NCBI RefSeq assembly: GCF_000173735.1
Contig: NZ_ACCB01000004.1
Location: forward strand, 84,370 to 148,369
DNA length: 64,000 bases
Reading direction: 5' to 3'
From: Yersinia aldovae ATCC 35236
GTDB lineage: Bacteria > Pseudomonadota > Gammaproteobacteria > Enterobacterales > Enterobacteriaceae
The notes below the pieces were generated by a model. It searched no databases, was not told the DNA's origin, and saw only the letters and a program-made list of their open reading frames with translations. The translations under genes and the position numbers were made by a program. Within the stretch, counting starts at the first letter, position 1. Each line of letters opens with the position of its first letter. Of this stretch, positions 52,987-63,429 are shown piece by piece.

Positions 52987-54054
52987 TTACACGATGGCAT
53001 GTGTAGTTACTGGTAGCCAGCATTGTGCTTGTAGGCCGCTACGGTCAGGGCGATTTTCCAGTATTAATTTACCCTGATGCAACTGAACAATGCGAATAAC
53101 AATGTTCAGCCCTAAGCCGCTGCCGCCATAGCGCTGATCCATTCGGCGGAAAGCTTGAGTCAGTTCGCCTGACTGTTCTGGCTTTATCCCCGGCCCTTCA
53201 TCCAAAACATGCAGCAAGACCTTCTGATCCTTAACGGTGAGTTTGATGGTTATTTGGCTGCCAATCGGGCTGTAGCGATGGGCATTTTCAACCAAATTGC
53301 GTAGCATCAAACGTAGCAGGGTGGCGTCGCCCTCTGTTTGAGCATGAGATGGCACTTCCCACTGTATTGTTTGTTGGCGAACCGCAGCCATTTCTTCCAG
53401 CTCTTCTTGTAATGGCTGAATCACATTTTCAACCCAATCCAAGGTCTGGTACAGGCCGCTGGCAAAGTTTTGCCCCGCTCTGGAGAGCATCAACAATTGC
53501 TCAATGGTATGCATTAATAAGTCGATACGATTAATCAGCAACTTACTTTCAGCAACTCCCTGCTTTTCCATCAATTCAAGGTGCAAGCGTATTCCAGCCA
53601 GAGGCGTGCGAAGCTCGTGAGCCGCATCGGCAGTAAACAGGCGTTCTTGCGCAATGGTATTGGACAGGCGCGCCAACAACTGATTGAGCGTTGAGGTTAC
53701 AGAAACAATCTCTTGCATGTCACTGTTAATCGTCAAGGGGCTGAGGTTGTCTGCGGAACGTTCTGACAACTTCTTTTGGAGTTGGTCGAGTGGCCGAATA
53801 ATCCAACTGATGGCCCAAAAGGAGAGCAGTAACGTGATGGCCATCATGATAAGCGACGGTGCGAGCAGCGAAGCGATTGCCTCGGCTATTTCTGTATCTA
53901 CCCGCTCGTTACGAACTTTCGCACTGAGGGTTTCATCCACCAGAAAGCTGATTTGCTCCTGGCTTTCATGCCATAACCAAAATGCACTGATTAACTGGGT
54001 TGCCAGTAAAATCAATGCCAGCATGAGGATCAATCGCCGCCGCATACTGATCAT
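52987..54054 (-). CDS. pmrB: Two-component sensor kinase PmrB (BasS)
   Basis: Inner-membrane histidine kinase sensing Fe3+, Al3+ and mild acid; with PmrA it controls lipid A modification and polymyxin resistance. 355 aa (E. coli BasS 363). Transmembrane helices about 8-28 and 64-84 flank a short periplasmic loop with two ExxE metal motifs, E30-E33 and E55-E58, as in Salmonella PmrB. HAMP follows, then phosphoacceptor His146 in AAHELRTPLAG and ATPase motifs NLVENAHRYSP and GSGLGLNI. It overlaps pmrA by four bases. Confidence 0.9.
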   Translation of the reverse strand: MISMRRRLILMLALILLATQLISAFWLWHESQEQISFLVDETLSAKVRNERVDTEIAEAIASLLAPSLIMMAITLLLSFWAISWIIRPLDQLQKKLSERSADNLSPLTINSDMQEIVSVTSTLNQLLARLSNTIAQERLFTADAAHELRTPLAGIRLHLELMEKQGVAESKLLINRIDLLMHTIEQLLMLSRAGQNFASGLYQTLDWVENVIQPLQEELEEMAAVRQQTIQWEVPSHAQTEGDATLLRLMLRNLVENAHRYSPIGSQITIKLTVKDQKVLLHVLDEGPGIKPEQSGELTQAFRRMDQRYGGSGLGLNIVIRIVQLHQGKLILENRPDRSGLQAQCWLPVTTHAIV

Positions 54055-54713
54055 GATATGGATTCCAGCCGGTAGCCAATACCCCGTATGGTTCGGATTC
54101 TGTCTTTACCCAGCTTGCGCCGCAGATTATGGATATGTACTTCCAGCGTATTGGAACCAAGATCATCATTCCAAGTATACAGATCTTGTTGTAACAATTC
54201 CCGATTGATGGTTTGCCCAGCTCGCATGATCAATCGTGAGAGGATGGCGAACTCTTTTGGTGTAATTTCAATCGGTTGCCCTTGTAAGCAGACTTGTTGC
54301 GAGGACAAGTTGAGACTCAAATCATCTTGCTCAACCAGATTGTCACTCAGCCCCTGATAGCGGCGGATCAGTGCGCGCACCCTGGCCAGCAGTTCGGCAA
54401 GGGCGAAAGGTTTTATCAGGTAATCGTCCGCCCCGGCATCTAACCCATCAACCCTATCCTCAAGCGCATCACGCGCCGTAAGGATGAGTACAGGCAGGGT
54501 AACCTGCTGACGACGCCATTGACGCAATAATACAGTACCATCCTGATCCGGTAAGCCGAGATCGAGGATAACCATGCTGTATTGGCTGGTCTGCAATAAA
54601 CTGTGCGCTTGTGCTGCGGTACCGGCACAGTCGCAGGCATAACCCTCACTGGTCAGCGCCATCGCCACCCCGCGTTGTAGCAGTTCATCATCTTCAACAA
54701 TCAGTAGTTTCAT
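54051..54713 (-). CDS. pmrA: Two-component response regulator PmrA (BasR)
   Basis: OmpR/PhoB-family activator. 220 aa (E. coli 222). Receiver domain with D8-D9, phosphoacceptor D51 in VILDLGLPD, and K near position 101 (DDYLIKPFALAELLARVRAL); C-terminal winged helix with LEVHIHNLRRKLG. It follows dacB by five bases and overlaps pmrB. In E. coli the pair lies with eptA at another locus, so its place here between dacB and obgE is a Yersinia-type arrangement. Confidence 0.9.
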   Translation of the reverse strand: MKLLIVEDDELLQRGVAMALTSEGYACDCAGTAAQAHSLLQTSQYSMVILDLGLPDQDGTVLLRQWRRQQVTLPVLILTARDALEDRVDGLDAGADDYLIKPFALAELLARVRALIRRYQGLSDNLVEQDDLSLNLSSQQVCLQGQPIEITPKEFAILSRLIMRAGQTINRELLQQDLYTWNDDLGSNTLEVHIHNLRRKLGKDRIRTIRGIGYRLESIS

Positions 54714-54718
54714 CGTTT

Positions 54719-56167
54719 TTAGTTGTTCTGATAGATGTCTTTATACAGGCGACTTTCGAAGCGAACCAACGGCGCGCGACGATTCTTTTGATCTTCAGGT
54801 GGCACGGCGTAACCGGATAAGAACTGCACGAATGCCATACGTTGGCCACTGGCGGTAGTAATAAATCCGGCCAGGTTGTACACCCCTTGTAATGCGCCGG
54901 TTTTAGCTGATACTTTGCCGTCAACCCCCGCTTCATGCAGGCCACCACGATAACGCAATGTCCCATCATAACCTGATAATGGCAGCATTGAGATAAAGTT
55001 AAGTTCCTGATCGTGTTGAGCAATATATTGCAAAGCCTGCATCATGGTGGCGGGCGATATCAGATTATGGCGCGATAATCCCGATCCATCCACGACAATA
55101 CTGTTACCGAGATCGACACCTGCTTTTTGGCGCAAGACTTGGCGCACCGCATCGGCCCCTGAGCGCCAGGTACCCGGCACACCAAACCGCTGATGACCAA
55201 TAGTTCTAAATACGGTGTCAGCAATCATGTTGTCAGACTTTTTCAGCATGATTTTGAGTAAATCGTGCAGGGGGGCTGATTGTGCTTGAGCTAACACAGT
55301 TCCAGCGGCATTAGGTGTCGTCTGACGGCGTAAACTGCCATCAATTTGGATGTCAGCCTTTTTCAATTCATCTTTCAAAATAGCACCGGCATAGCTGGCC
55401 CCATTTTGCACCGCAAAAGCTAATGGCAACGGCTCACTGCGCTGTGTCAGGCAACCGGTCAGCGTAAAGCGGTTCAATTCACCGGGTACCACATCCAATT
55501 CGCAATATTGCGCATCCGGCGAACCTTTAGCCAATGTGCGCACTTCACTGAACATTTGCACCGGGTAATAGGATGCGACTCGGATAAATGCCATCTCCCC
55601 CGGCGTGGGTGCGCTGTAAAGGGACACTGAAAAGCAGTTACGATCAACAATTGCAGCGGCAGGTGGTGCGCTGAAACATTGCGTCATATCGTTCCACGGC
55701 CAGCCGGGGGCTTTGTCATGGCTGGCAAACACTGAGGTGTCGATAATCAAATCCCCTGCAATCTGCCTGACACCTGCTTTTCTTAACGTTGCCACCATAT
55801 TACGCAACTGTTGGCGTGTTAAAGTGGGATCGCCATCAAAACGTGCAATTAAATTGCCGCGCAGAACACCATCGCTGATCGAGTCGTGGCTCTCCAGCGT
55901 AGTATTGAAGCGAAAATCTGGGCCAAGCTGTAATAATGCTGCTAATGCTGTCAGGACTTTTTGTGTACTGGCGGGTAGTGCCATCTGCTGGGCGTGATAA
56001 TCTATTGCAGGCGTGGTTGCCCCGATTTTTTGTACCACTAATGCAAGATTTGCCCCATCAGGCAGATACTGTGTGTAATTTTCGACCTGAGCTGCATTGG
56101 CACTCGAAATACTGATATTGATCGCAATAGTGCAAGCCAATCCGCTGACAATTCGTGAAAAATGCAT
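54719..56167 (-). CDS. dacB: D-alanyl-D-alanine carboxypeptidase/endopeptidase (PBP4)
   Basis: Periplasmic penicillin-binding protein that trims and cleaves peptide cross-links in peptidoglycan. 482 aa (E. coli 477). Signal peptide ending SSANA-AQVEN; active-site motifs STQK (Ser67-Lys70), KKSDNMIADTVF (SxN) and SAKTGAL (KTG). It is transcribed toward pmrA, making dacB-pmrA-pmrB a likely unit, and is divergent from greA. Confidence 0.95.
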   Translation of the reverse strand: MHFSRIVSGLACTIAINISISSANAAQVENYTQYLPDGANLALVVQKIGATTPAIDYHAQQMALPASTQKVLTALAALLQLGPDFRFNTTLESHDSISDGVLRGNLIARFDGDPTLTRQQLRNMVATLRKAGVRQIAGDLIIDTSVFASHDKAPGWPWNDMTQCFSAPPAAAIVDRNCFSVSLYSAPTPGEMAFIRVASYYPVQMFSEVRTLAKGSPDAQYCELDVVPGELNRFTLTGCLTQRSEPLPLAFAVQNGASYAGAILKDELKKADIQIDGSLRRQTTPNAAGTVLAQAQSAPLHDLLKIMLKKSDNMIADTVFRTIGHQRFGVPGTWRSGADAVRQVLRQKAGVDLGNSIVVDGSGLSRHNLISPATMMQALQYIAQHDQELNFISMLPLSGYDGTLRYRGGLHEAGVDGKVSAKTGALQGVYNLAGFITTASGQRMAFVQFLSGYAVPPEDQKNRRAPLVRFESRLYKDIYQNN

Positions 56168-56356
56168 AATTTCGGTATAACTGCTGGATAATGTGTTGCC
56201 ATACTACGGTGCAACGAGGGCGAAAGTAAACGATGACCCTAAAGGAACTCTACGTTAAAATGCATATCAAAATGCAGAATTGATCCTGACTTGGGGTTTT
56301 GGCTCCGGGGTTGGTTTTTTTTGTTTATCGCCTGGAGGCGGGTAGGGTATCAGGCT

Positions 56357-56396
56357 AACCGCATTTTCATTCGAAAACGTTAGGATGACGGTTTTT
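56357..56396 (+). promoter_or_regulatory. Attenuator-like hairpin in the greA leader
   Basis: AACCG (56357-56361) can pair with CGGTT (56389-56393), enclosing a TTTTC-ATTC-GAAAA stem, and T6 follows. In E. coli premature termination in the greA leader yields the small RNAs called GraL; this is the matching position. Confidence 0.45.
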
Positions 56397-56427
56397 TGAA
56401 CAGGATAGATTTAGAGGTATTTAAAAG

Positions 56428-56904
56428 ATGAAACAGATTCCGATGACGGTAAATGGCGCAGAGAAACTGCGTGAAGAACTGGATTTTTTAAAAGGCGTTC
56501 GTCGCCCTAAAATTATTGCTGATATCGCTACAGCCCGTGAACATGGCGACTTGAAAGAAAATGCGGAATATCACGCAGCCCGTGAACAGCAAGGGTTCTG
56601 TGAGGGGCGAATCCAGGAAATAGAAGCTAAACTTTCTAATGCACAAGTGATTGATATCACCAAGATGCCAAACAATGGTCGTGTGATCTTTGGTTGCACT
56701 GTACGGGTGCTAAATGTGGATTCAGAAGAGGAACAGCATTACCGAATTGTAGGTGACGATGAGGCTGATTTTAAAAAAAATCTTATTTCAGTTAACTCAC
56801 CTATTGCTCGTGGCCTGATTGGTAAAGAAGTCGATGACGTGGTCGTTATTCGTACCCCAGGCGGCGAAGTGGAATATGAAATTCTTAACGTAGATTATGT
56901 GTAA
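56428..56904 (+). CDS. greA: Transcript cleavage factor GreA
   Basis: Enters the RNA polymerase secondary channel and stimulates cleavage of backtracked RNA. 158 aa, as in E. coli. N-terminal coiled coil (about 1-75) with acidic tip [18 protein letters not shown]-terminal domain [12 protein letters not shown] to the end. AGAGG precedes the start. Confidence 0.98.
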   Translation: MKQIPMTVNGAEKLREELDFLKGVRRPKIIADIATAREHGDLKENAEYHAAREQQGFCEGRIQEIEAKLSNAQVIDITKMPNNGRVIFGCTVRVLNVDSEEEQHYRIVGDDEADFKKNLISVNSPIARGLIGKEVDDVVVIRTPGGEVEYEILNVDYV

Positions 56905-56966
56905 TACTGGCTCGCCTAAGCCGTAAAAATAGGTTGTTTATAAGAAATAAAGTTGTAAAGAAAAGT

Positions 56967-56989
56967 AAAAGGCCGCGTGCGGCCTTTTA
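56967..56989. terminator. Bidirectional terminator between greA and yhbY
   Basis: AAAAGGCCGC (56967-56976) pairs with GCGGCCTTTT (56979-56988); U tracts on both strands. Confidence 0.9.
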
Positions 56990-57032
56990 TCAGAACAAAG
57001 TGCATGGCACCTTTTCTCTAAAACATACGTCA

Positions 57033-57326
57033 TTAACGCGGTAAAATAATCTTGCGCTCTTTTGCCGGACGGTAGAGCACTAATATATTACCGATGATTT
57101 GGACGTTAACGGCACCGGTCTCACGCACGATAGCATCAGCAATTAGGGCCTTGGTTTCACGCTCTTCAGCCGTGATCTTAACCTTGATAAGCTCATGATG
57201 TTCAAGCGTTTGTTCGATTTCAGCCAGCACCCCTTCGGTTAACCCGTTATTGCCCAGCATCACTACTGGTTTTAACGGATGGGCCAGGCTTTTGAGGTGT
57301 TGTTTTTGTTTGTTATTCAGATTCAT
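57033..57326 (-). CDS. yhbY: CRM-domain ribosome assembly factor YhbY
   Basis: RNA-binding protein associated with 50S precursors. 97 aa, as in E. coli. Conserved HLKSLAHPLKPVVMLGNNGL and GxxG-type loop in the CRM fold; ends VLYRPAKERKIILPR. Divergent from rlmE. Confidence 0.95.
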   Translation of the reverse strand: MNLNNKQKQHLKSLAHPLKPVVMLGNNGLTEGVLAEIEQTLEHHELIKVKITAEERETKALIADAIVRETGAVNVQIIGNILVLYRPAKERKIILPR

Positions 57327-57471
57327 CGTCTTTTTTGCTTAAGTTGGGATTGAAAACGGTTCATTCTACCGCCATCTCATGTGTATCACCAAATCGGTCT
57401 ACGCCGAGAGGGAGTTTACGCGAGCTAAGCAATAGATGCGCGGGCTCTTAATTAAGATAGTTGGAAAAGAG

Positions 57472-58101
57472 ATGTCTAATAAAAAGCGTTCGGCCAGTTC
57501 CAGTCGCTGGCTACAAGAACACTTTAGCGATAAATATGTCATTCAGGCGCAGAAAAAGGGGCTACGCTCCCGTGCCTGGTTTAAACTTGATGAAATACAA
57601 CAGAACGATAAACTTTTCAAACCCGGTATGACAGTAGTCGACTTAGGCGCTGCACCCGGAGGTTGGTCCCAATATGCTGTAACCCAGATTGGCGGTAAAG
57701 GGCGGGTCATCGCATGTGATCTTCTACCAATGGATCCTATCGTTGGTGTCGATTTCCTTCAGGGCGATTTTCGTGATGAACTGGTTCTGAAAGCTTTACT
57801 TGAACGTGTTGGGGATAAAAAAGTTCAGGTGGTCATGTGTGATATGGCCCCGAATATGAGTGGTACTCCGGCAGTCGATATACCTAAATCAATGTATCTG
57901 GTTGAATTAGCTTTGGAAATGTGTCGTGATGTACTTGCACCAGGCGGAAGTTTCCTGGTGAAGGTGTTCCAGGGAGATGGCTTTGATGAATACCTACGGG
58001 AAATTCGCTCCCTGTTTACGAAAGTTAAGATTCGTAAGCCAGACGCTTCTCGTGCGCGATCGCGTGAAGTGTACATTGTAGCGACAGGGCGGAAACTGTA
58101 G
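57472..58101 (+). CDS. rlmE: 23S rRNA Um2552 2'-O-methyltransferase RlmE (FtsJ/RrmJ)
   Basis: Heat-shock-induced methyltransferase acting late in 50S assembly. 209 aa, as in E. coli. SAM motif [11 protein letters not shown] near residues 59-69; K-D-K-E catalytic set from the [30 protein letters not shown] and [10 protein letters not shown] regions. Start at 57472 ([13 protein letters not shown]), AAAAGAG upstream; the ATG at 57436 adds a non-conserved segment. Likely cotranscribed with ftsH, 47 bp downstream. Confidence 0.97.
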   Translation: MSNKKRSASSSRWLQEHFSDKYVIQAQKKGLRSRAWFKLDEIQQNDKLFKPGMTVVDLGAAPGGWSQYAVTQIGGKGRVIACDLLPMDPIVGVDFLQGDFRDELVLKALLERVGDKKVQVVMCDMAPNMSGTPAVDIPKSMYLVELALEMCRDVLAPGGSFLVKVFQGDGFDEYLREIRSLFTKVKIRKPDASRARSREVYIVATGRKL

Positions 58102-58148
58102 TACCCTAACGCTGTTTGTTAACACAGTTGTAATATGAGGTTAATCCC

Positions 58149-60098
58149 TTGAGTGACATGGCGAAAAACCTAATTCTCTGGTTAGTTATTGCAGTCGTAT
58201 TGATGTCTGTATTCCAGAGCTTTGGTCCCAGCGAATCGAATGGCCGTAAGGTGGATTACTCTACTTTCATGTCCGACGTAACCCAAGATCAGGTTCGTGA
58301 AGCACGTATCAATGGACGTGAAATTAACGTCAGTAAAAAAGATAACAGCAAATACACGACCTTCATTCCGGTCAACGATCCAAAGCTGTTAGATGTCTTA
58401 TTGACTAAAAATGTGAAAGTTGTTGGCGAGCCACCGGAAGAGCCGAGCTTGCTGGCGTCTATCTTTATTTCCTGGTTCCCAATGTTGTTGTTGATTGGGG
58501 TCTGGATCTTCTTTATGCGTCAAATGCAGGGCGGCGGTGGCAAAGGGGCAATGTCCTTTGGTAAAAGCAAAGCCCGAATGCTGACAGAAGATCAGATTAA
58601 AACCTCTTTTGCTGATGTGGCAGGTTGCGACGAAGCAAAAGAAGAAGTCAGTGAATTGGTTGACTATCTGCGTGAGCCAAGCCGCTTCCAGAAATTGGGC
58701 GGTAAAATTCCGAAAGGCGTGTTGATGGTCGGCCCTCCGGGGACAGGTAAAACCTTGCTGGCGAAAGCCATTGCAGGTGAAGCCAAAGTGCCTTTCTTCA
58801 CTATTTCTGGTTCTGACTTTGTAGAAATGTTTGTTGGTGTGGGTGCATCCCGTGTTCGCGACATGTTTGAACAAGCCAAGAAAGCCGCACCTTGTATCAT
58901 CTTTATCGATGAAATCGATGCGGTAGGCCGTCAACGTGGTGCTGGTTTGGGCGGTGGTCATGACGAACGTGAGCAAACACTGAACCAGATGCTGGTTGAG
59001 ATGGATGGCTTTGAGGGTAATGAAGGCATCATCGTTATCGCAGCAACTAACCGTCCAGACGTGCTTGACCCAGCGTTACTGCGTCCGGGCCGTTTTGACC
59101 GTCAGGTTGTGGTGGGTTTACCGGATGTGCGTGGGCGTGAACAGATTCTGAAAGTCCACATGCGCCGCGTGCCTTTAGATACTGATATTGATGCTTCTGT
59201 TATCGCGCGTGGCACGCCTGGTTTCTCAGGTGCTGACCTGGCTAACCTGGTCAACGAAGCCGCACTGTTTGCTGCCCGTGGCAACAAGCGCGTCGTTTCA
59301 ATGGCTGAGTTCGAGAAAGCGAAAGACAAAATTATGATGGGTGCGGAACGTCGCTCCATGGTAATGACGGAAGCGCAGAAAGAATCTACGGCATACCATG
59401 AAGCAGGTCATGCGATCATCGGTCGCTTGGTTCCTGAGCATGACCCAGTACATAAAGTGACCATTATTCCTCGTGGTCGCGCATTGGGTGTGACATTCTT
59501 CCTGCCGGAAGGTGATGCAATCAGCGCCAGCCGTCAGAAACTGGAAAGCCAGATCTCTACCTTATACGGTGGTCGTCTTGCCGAAGAGATCATTTACGGC
59601 CCGGAAAAAGTTTCTACCGGTGCATCGAATGATATCAAGGTTGCTACGTCTATTGCGCGTAACATGGTGACACAGTGGGGCTTCTCCGAGAAGCTGGGGC
59701 CGTTGCTGTACGCTGAAGAAGAGGGCGAAGTCTTCCTGGGGCGTTCAGTGGCTAAAGCCAAGCATATGTCCGATGAAACCGCGCGTATTATCGATCAGGA
59801 AGTTAAGCTGCTTGTCGAGCGTAACTATCAGCGTGCTCGTAAATTGCTGATGGAAAATCTGGATGTGCTGCATACCATGAAAGACGCGTTGATGAAGTAT
59901 GAAACTATCGATGCGCCGCAGATTGATGACTTGATGAATCGCAAAGAAGTCCGCCCGCCAGCGGGTTGGGATGATGCGACTAAAACCAAAGCATCTGACA
60001 ACGACAGTACGCCAAAGGCACCAACTCCGGTTGATGAGCCTAATACACCAACGCCAGGTAACTCTAATACCATGTCAGAACAGTTGGGCGATAAGTAA
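58149..60098 (+). CDS. ftsH: ATP-dependent zinc metalloprotease FtsH
   Basis: Essential hexameric inner-membrane AAA protease degrading LpxC, RpoH, SecY and others. Two transmembrane helices (about 8-27 and 100-122) flank a periplasmic domain; Walker A GPPGTGKT, Walker [10 protein letters not shown], zinc motif HEAGH near residue 417. 649 aa from TTG at 58149, which lies nine bases after GAGG; ATG at 58158 would give the 646-aa form and has poorer spacing. Its regulators HflK and HflC are encoded at 11.6-13.9 kb. Confidence 0.98.
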   Translation: MSDMAKNLILWLVIAVVLMSVFQSFGPSESNGRKVDYSTFMSDVTQDQVREARINGREINVSKKDNSKYTTFIPVNDPKLLDVLLTKNVKVVGEPPEEPSLLASIFISWFPMLLLIGVWIFFMRQMQGGGGKGAMSFGKSKARMLTEDQIKTSFADVAGCDEAKEEVSELVDYLREPSRFQKLGGKIPKGVLMVGPPGTGKTLLAKAIAGEAKVPFFTISGSDFVEMFVGVGASRVRDMFEQAKKAAPCIIFIDEIDAVGRQRGAGLGGGHDEREQTLNQMLVEMDGFEGNEGIIVIAATNRPDVLDPALLRPGRFDRQVVVGLPDVRGREQILKVHMRRVPLDTDIDASVIARGTPGFSGADLANLVNEAALFAARGNKRVVSMAEFEKAKDKIMMGAERRSMVMTEAQKESTAYHEAGHAIIGRLVPEHDPVHKVTIIPRGRALGVTFFLPEGDAISASRQKLESQISTLYGGRLAEEIIYGPEKVSTGASNDIKVATSIARNMVTQWGFSEKLGPLLYAEEEGEVFLGRSVAKAKHMSDETARIIDQEVKLLVERNYQRARKLLMENLDVLHTMKDALMKYETIDAPQIDDLMNRKEVRPPAGWDDATKTKASDNDSTPKAPTPVDEPNTPTPGNSNTMSEQLGDK

Positions 60099-60114
60099 GT
60101 CTACTGTTGGCATC

Positions 60115-60308
60115 TATACTCTAAATAATTCGAGTTGCAGGAAGGCGGCAAGTGAATGAATCCCGATGAGTTGACGCCAGTCAATGATTCGGGTGACAAA
60201 TCTGCTGGGAGCAGATTTGAACGCTGCTTGCAGTGGCCTCAACGAGGCGAGGCCCACGGACGGGCCGAGTAACGAGAGCAGCTAACGCACATGCAGCTTG
60301 AAGTATAC
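60115..60308. repeat. ERIC element, long form, between ftsH and folP
   Basis: About 194 bp with TATACTCTAAATAATTCGAG at one end and CTTGAAGTATA at the other. The core reads GATGAGTTGACGCCAGTCAATGATTCGGG; the added segment CAAATCTGCTGGGAGCAGAT and GGCCTCAACGAGGCGAGGCC is the inverse of that in the 15609 copy. Confidence 0.8.
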
Positions 60309-60335
60309 CGAGTACAAAGCGTTGTGATTAATATA

Positions 60336-60366
60336 AACCTCGGGCTTGCCTGGGGTTTTTCTTTTT
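60336..60366 (+). terminator. Terminator between ftsH and folP
   Basis: AACCTCGGGC (60336-60345) pairs with GCCTGGGGTT (60348-60357), with G-U pairs, followed by TTTCTTTTT. Confidence 0.75.
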
Positions 60367-60413
60367 CTAAGATATAAAATTGAAGTGAATTGCCACTTTT
60401 AAGGTGCGATTAC

Positions 60414-61247
60414 ATGCAGTTAACTGCCAGAGATCGGATTTTGGATCTTTCTTACCCGCAAGTTATGGGGATTCTGAATGTTACCCCTGATTCATTTTCC
60501 GATGGTGGGCATCACAATAATCTTGATAAAGCACTACAACATGCCGAACTGATGCTATCAGCAGGTGCTACGCTGATTGATATTGGCGGTGAATCTACCC
60601 GCCCAGGTGCTGCACAAGTCAGTGAGCAAGAAGAGCTTGATCGGGTTGTTCCGGTGGTTGAAGCACTGGGCAAACGTTTTGATGTCTGGCTCTCTGTGGA
60701 TACCTCTAAAGCCGCAGTGATTACCGAATCAGCTCAAGCAGGAGCCCATCTAATCAATGATATCCGCGCATTGCAGCAGCCAGGAGCACTTGAGGCTGCC
60801 GCTAATACCGGCCTGCCAGTGTGCCTGATGCATATGCAGGGGCAGCCCCAAAGTATGCAGCAGTCCCCTCATTACGATGATTTAATGGCAGACATCAATC
60901 AGTTCTTCCAGCATCATATTGAACGCTGCGTTGCGGCCGGTATCGCAAAAAGTAAATTGTTACTCGACCCAGGCTTCGGTTTCGGTAAGAATCTGGCGCA
61001 TAATTACCAGTTATTGGCACGTCTGGCAGAACTCCACCATTTTGAGTTGCCACTGTTGGTCGGCATGTCGAGAAAGACGATGGTAGGCCAGATACTACAT
61101 GTGCCGCCACAACAGCGGGTTACAGGGAGTGTCGCGTGTGCTGTAATTGCAGCGATGCAAGGGGCACAGATTGTCAGAGTGCATGATGTCAAAGAAACTG
61201 TCGAGGCGATGCGAATCGTTGAGGCAACACTTTTAGCGAAGGAATAA
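60414..61247 (+). CDS. folP: Dihydropteroate synthase
   Basis: Joins p-aminobenzoate to dihydropterin pyrophosphate in folate synthesis; the sulfonamide target. 277 aa (E. coli 282). Conserved GILNVTPDSFSDGG, IDIGGESTRPGA, DPGFGFGKN and VGMSRKTM; IRVHDVKETVEAMRIVEA near the end. Start at 60414 with AAGGTG upstream; ATG frame from 60390 is not conserved. Ten bases before glmM. Confidence 0.96.
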   Translation: MQLTARDRILDLSYPQVMGILNVTPDSFSDGGHHNNLDKALQHAELMLSAGATLIDIGGESTRPGAAQVSEQEELDRVVPVVEALGKRFDVWLSVDTSKAAVITESAQAGAHLINDIRALQQPGALEAAANTGLPVCLMHMQGQPQSMQQSPHYDDLMADINQFFQHHIERCVAAGIAKSKLLLDPGFGFGKNLAHNYQLLARLAELHHFELPLLVGMSRKTMVGQILHVPPQQRVTGSVACAVIAAMQGAQIVRVHDVKETVEAMRIVEATLLAKE

Positions 61248-61256
61248 AGATAAATT

Positions 61257-62597
61257 ATGAGTAACCGTAAATACTTTGGTACAGATGGCATTCGCGGTAA
61301 AGTGGGTGAAAGTCCGATTACGCCAGATTTTGTATTGAAGCTTGGCTGGGCCGCCGGTAAGGTTCTGGCTCGACATGGTTCTCGTAAAATTATTATTGGC
61401 AAAGATACACGTATTTCTGGCTACATGCTGGAATCTGCATTGGAAGCTGGCCTTGCTGCTGCTGGGTTATCTGCATCATTTACTGGCCCGATGCCAACGC
61501 CAGCGGTGGCGTATTTGACGCGAACCTTCCGTGCTGAGGCCGGTATCGTCATTTCTGCCTCTCATAACCCCTTCTATGATAACGGTATTAAATTTTTCTC
61601 AATTGATGGCACCAAACTGCCAGATGATGTAGAGGAGGCGATTGAAGCCGAAATGGAGAAACCACTAACCTGTGTGGAATCTGCCGAACTGGGTAAAGCC
61701 AACCGTATCGTAGATGCTGCGGGCCGCTACATTGAGTTCTGTAAAGGGACATTCCCGAGTGAACTCAGCCTAAATGCGCTGAAAATTGTGGTCGATTGTG
61801 CCAACGGTGCCACTTATCATATCGCGCCAAGCGTATTGCGTGAACTGGGTGCTACCGTGATTACTATCGGTTGTGAGCCAGATGGCATGAATATTAACGA
61901 AGAGTGCGGTGCCACAGATGTCCGTTTGCTGCAACAGCGCGTTATTGCAGAAGGAGCACATGTTGGTTTGGCATTTGATGGCGATGGCGATCGGCTGATG
62001 ATGGTCGATCACGTCGGTAACAAGGTCGATGGCGACCAGATTTTGTATATCATTGCCCGTGAAGGCTTACGCCAAGGTCAGCTAAAAGGTGGTGCTGTCG
62101 GGACTCTGATGAGCAATATGGGGTTGGAGTTGGCGTTAAAACAGCTCGGAATTCCTTTCGAACGAGCCAAAGTGGGTGACCGCTATGTGCTGGAAAAAAT
62201 GCAGGAAAAAGGCTGGCGTATTGGGGCAGAAAACTCCGGCCATGTAATTTTGTTGGATAAAACGACCACCGGTGATGGCATTGTGGCTGGTTTGCAGGTG
62301 CTGACGGCGATGGTGCGTAATGATATGAGCTTGCATGACCTGTGCAGCGGCATGAAATTGCTGCCACAGATCCTGGTCAATGTACGTTTCTCTGGTAACC
62401 ACAATCCACTTGAGTCTGAAGACGTCGTGGCCGTCACTAAGCAGGTCGAAATTGATTTGGCCGGTCGTGGTCGTGTTCTGTTACGTAAATCGGGTACTGA
62501 GCCATTAATCCGAGTGATGGTTGAGGGTGACGCTGAAGAGTCACTGATTGCAGAAATGGCAAATCGGATTGCCGATGCAGTCAAAGCGGCAGGTTAA
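61257..62597 (+). CDS. glmM: Phosphoglucosamine mutase
   Basis: Converts glucosamine 6-phosphate to glucosamine 1-phosphate for UDP-GlcNAc, hence peptidoglycan and LPS. 446 aa (E. coli 445). Active-site Ser102 in [17 protein letters not shown], metal loop DGDGDR, and C-terminal phosphate-binding [15 protein letters not shown]. Coupled to folP. Confidence 0.98.
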   Translation: MSNRKYFGTDGIRGKVGESPITPDFVLKLGWAAGKVLARHGSRKIIIGKDTRISGYMLESALEAGLAAAGLSASFTGPMPTPAVAYLTRTFRAEAGIVISASHNPFYDNGIKFFSIDGTKLPDDVEEAIEAEMEKPLTCVESAELGKANRIVDAAGRYIEFCKGTFPSELSLNALKIVVDCANGATYHIAPSVLRELGATVITIGCEPDGMNINEECGATDVRLLQQRVIAEGAHVGLAFDGDGDRLMMVDHVGNKVDGDQILYIIAREGLRQGQLKGGAVGTLMSNMGLELALKQLGIPFERAKVGDRYVLEKMQEKGWRIGAENSGHVILLDKTTTGDGIVAGLQVLTAMVRNDMSLHDLCSGMKLLPQILVNVRFSGNHNPLESEDVVAVTKQVEIDLAGRGRVLLRKSGTEPLIRVMVEGDAEESLIAEMANRIADAVKAAG

Positions 62598-62841
62598 TTA
62601 AGTTTAAATCAGCTTAATTGATTTTAAATGGGGGAATGGCGCGTCTCTTCCCCACGAAATTGCGCTGAAGTTGAATAACTTGACGATTTTTTCTGCAATT
62701 AAACCCATGTAATGAAATTGCCCTTGCGTGTACTATGCGCTTTGGTTAGTATTCACACCCGCTTAAGTGGGTGAATAAGTCCCCGCTGATGGGTGAGAAG
62801 CATTTAGCACGCGGTGAACCCGCAAGGATACAGGTACAACT

Positions 62842-63177
62842 ATGTACGAAGCTCTTCTGGTGATTTTCTTGCTGATTTCGATTGGGCTAGTTGCTCTGAT
62901 CATGTTACAGCAAGGCAAAGGCGCGGATATGGGAGCCTCATTCGGAGCAGGTGCATCTGCAACTCTGTTCGGTTCGAATGGTTCCGGTAACTTTATGACC
63001 CGCATGACGGCTGTATTGGCGACGCTATTTTTCGTCATTAGCTTGATTCTGGGTAATATGAGCACCAACCAGGGCCATAAAGGCAGCGAGTGGGAAAACC
63101 TGGGTCAGCCTGCGCAATCTGAGCAGACTACAGCACCGGTAGCTCCGGCTAAACCGAGTAGCGATATCCCGCAGTAA
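62842..63177 (+). CDS. secG: Protein translocase subunit SecG
   Basis: Auxiliary subunit of SecYEG. 111 aa (E. coli 110). Two transmembrane helices (about 2-22 and 53-72) joined by a Gly/Ala-rich loop (GKGADMGASFGAGAS). The C-tail is Ala/Pro/Ser-rich. AAGGAT precedes the ATG. Followed by leuU as in E. coli. Confidence 0.97.
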   Translation: MYEALLVIFLLISIGLVALIMLQQGKGADMGASFGAGASATLFGSNGSGNFMTRMTAVLATLFFVISLILGNMSTNQGHKGSEWENLGQPAQSEQTTAPVAPAKPSSDIPQ

Positions 63178-63269
63178 TGTTTTGACAGCAGTCGCAGTAA
63201 AAAAGATAGAAAAAGAGTTTTAAAATGGTTGTGACGACTTGGACAGTAAAAACAACCAGTTGAATCAGT

Positions 63270-63356
63270 GCCGGGGTGGTGGAATTGGTAGACACGCTAC
63301 CTTGAGGTGGTAGTGCCCGATTGGGCTTACGGGTTCAAGTCCCGTCCTCGGTACCA
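63270..63356 (+). tRNA. leuU: tRNA-Leu(GAG)
   Basis: An 87-nt class II tRNA with long variable arm (TGCCCGATTGGGCTTACG region) and encoded CCA. The acceptor GCCGGGG pairs with CCTCGGT (one G-U pair); the anticodon loop TTGAGGT displays GAG. Position after secG matches E. coli leuU. Confidence 0.96.
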
Positions 63357-63365
63357 AATCAAATT

Positions 63366-63393
63366 AATAGACGTCAATGGGCGTCTATTTTTT
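63366..63393 (+). terminator. Intrinsic terminator after tRNA-Leu
   Basis: AATAGACG (63366-63373) pairs with CGTCTATT (63382-63389), followed by TTTT. Confidence 0.85.
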
Positions 63394-63429
63394 CGTCTGT
63401 AGCTCACGTCCCCGTTGGTTTTCCTTGAC

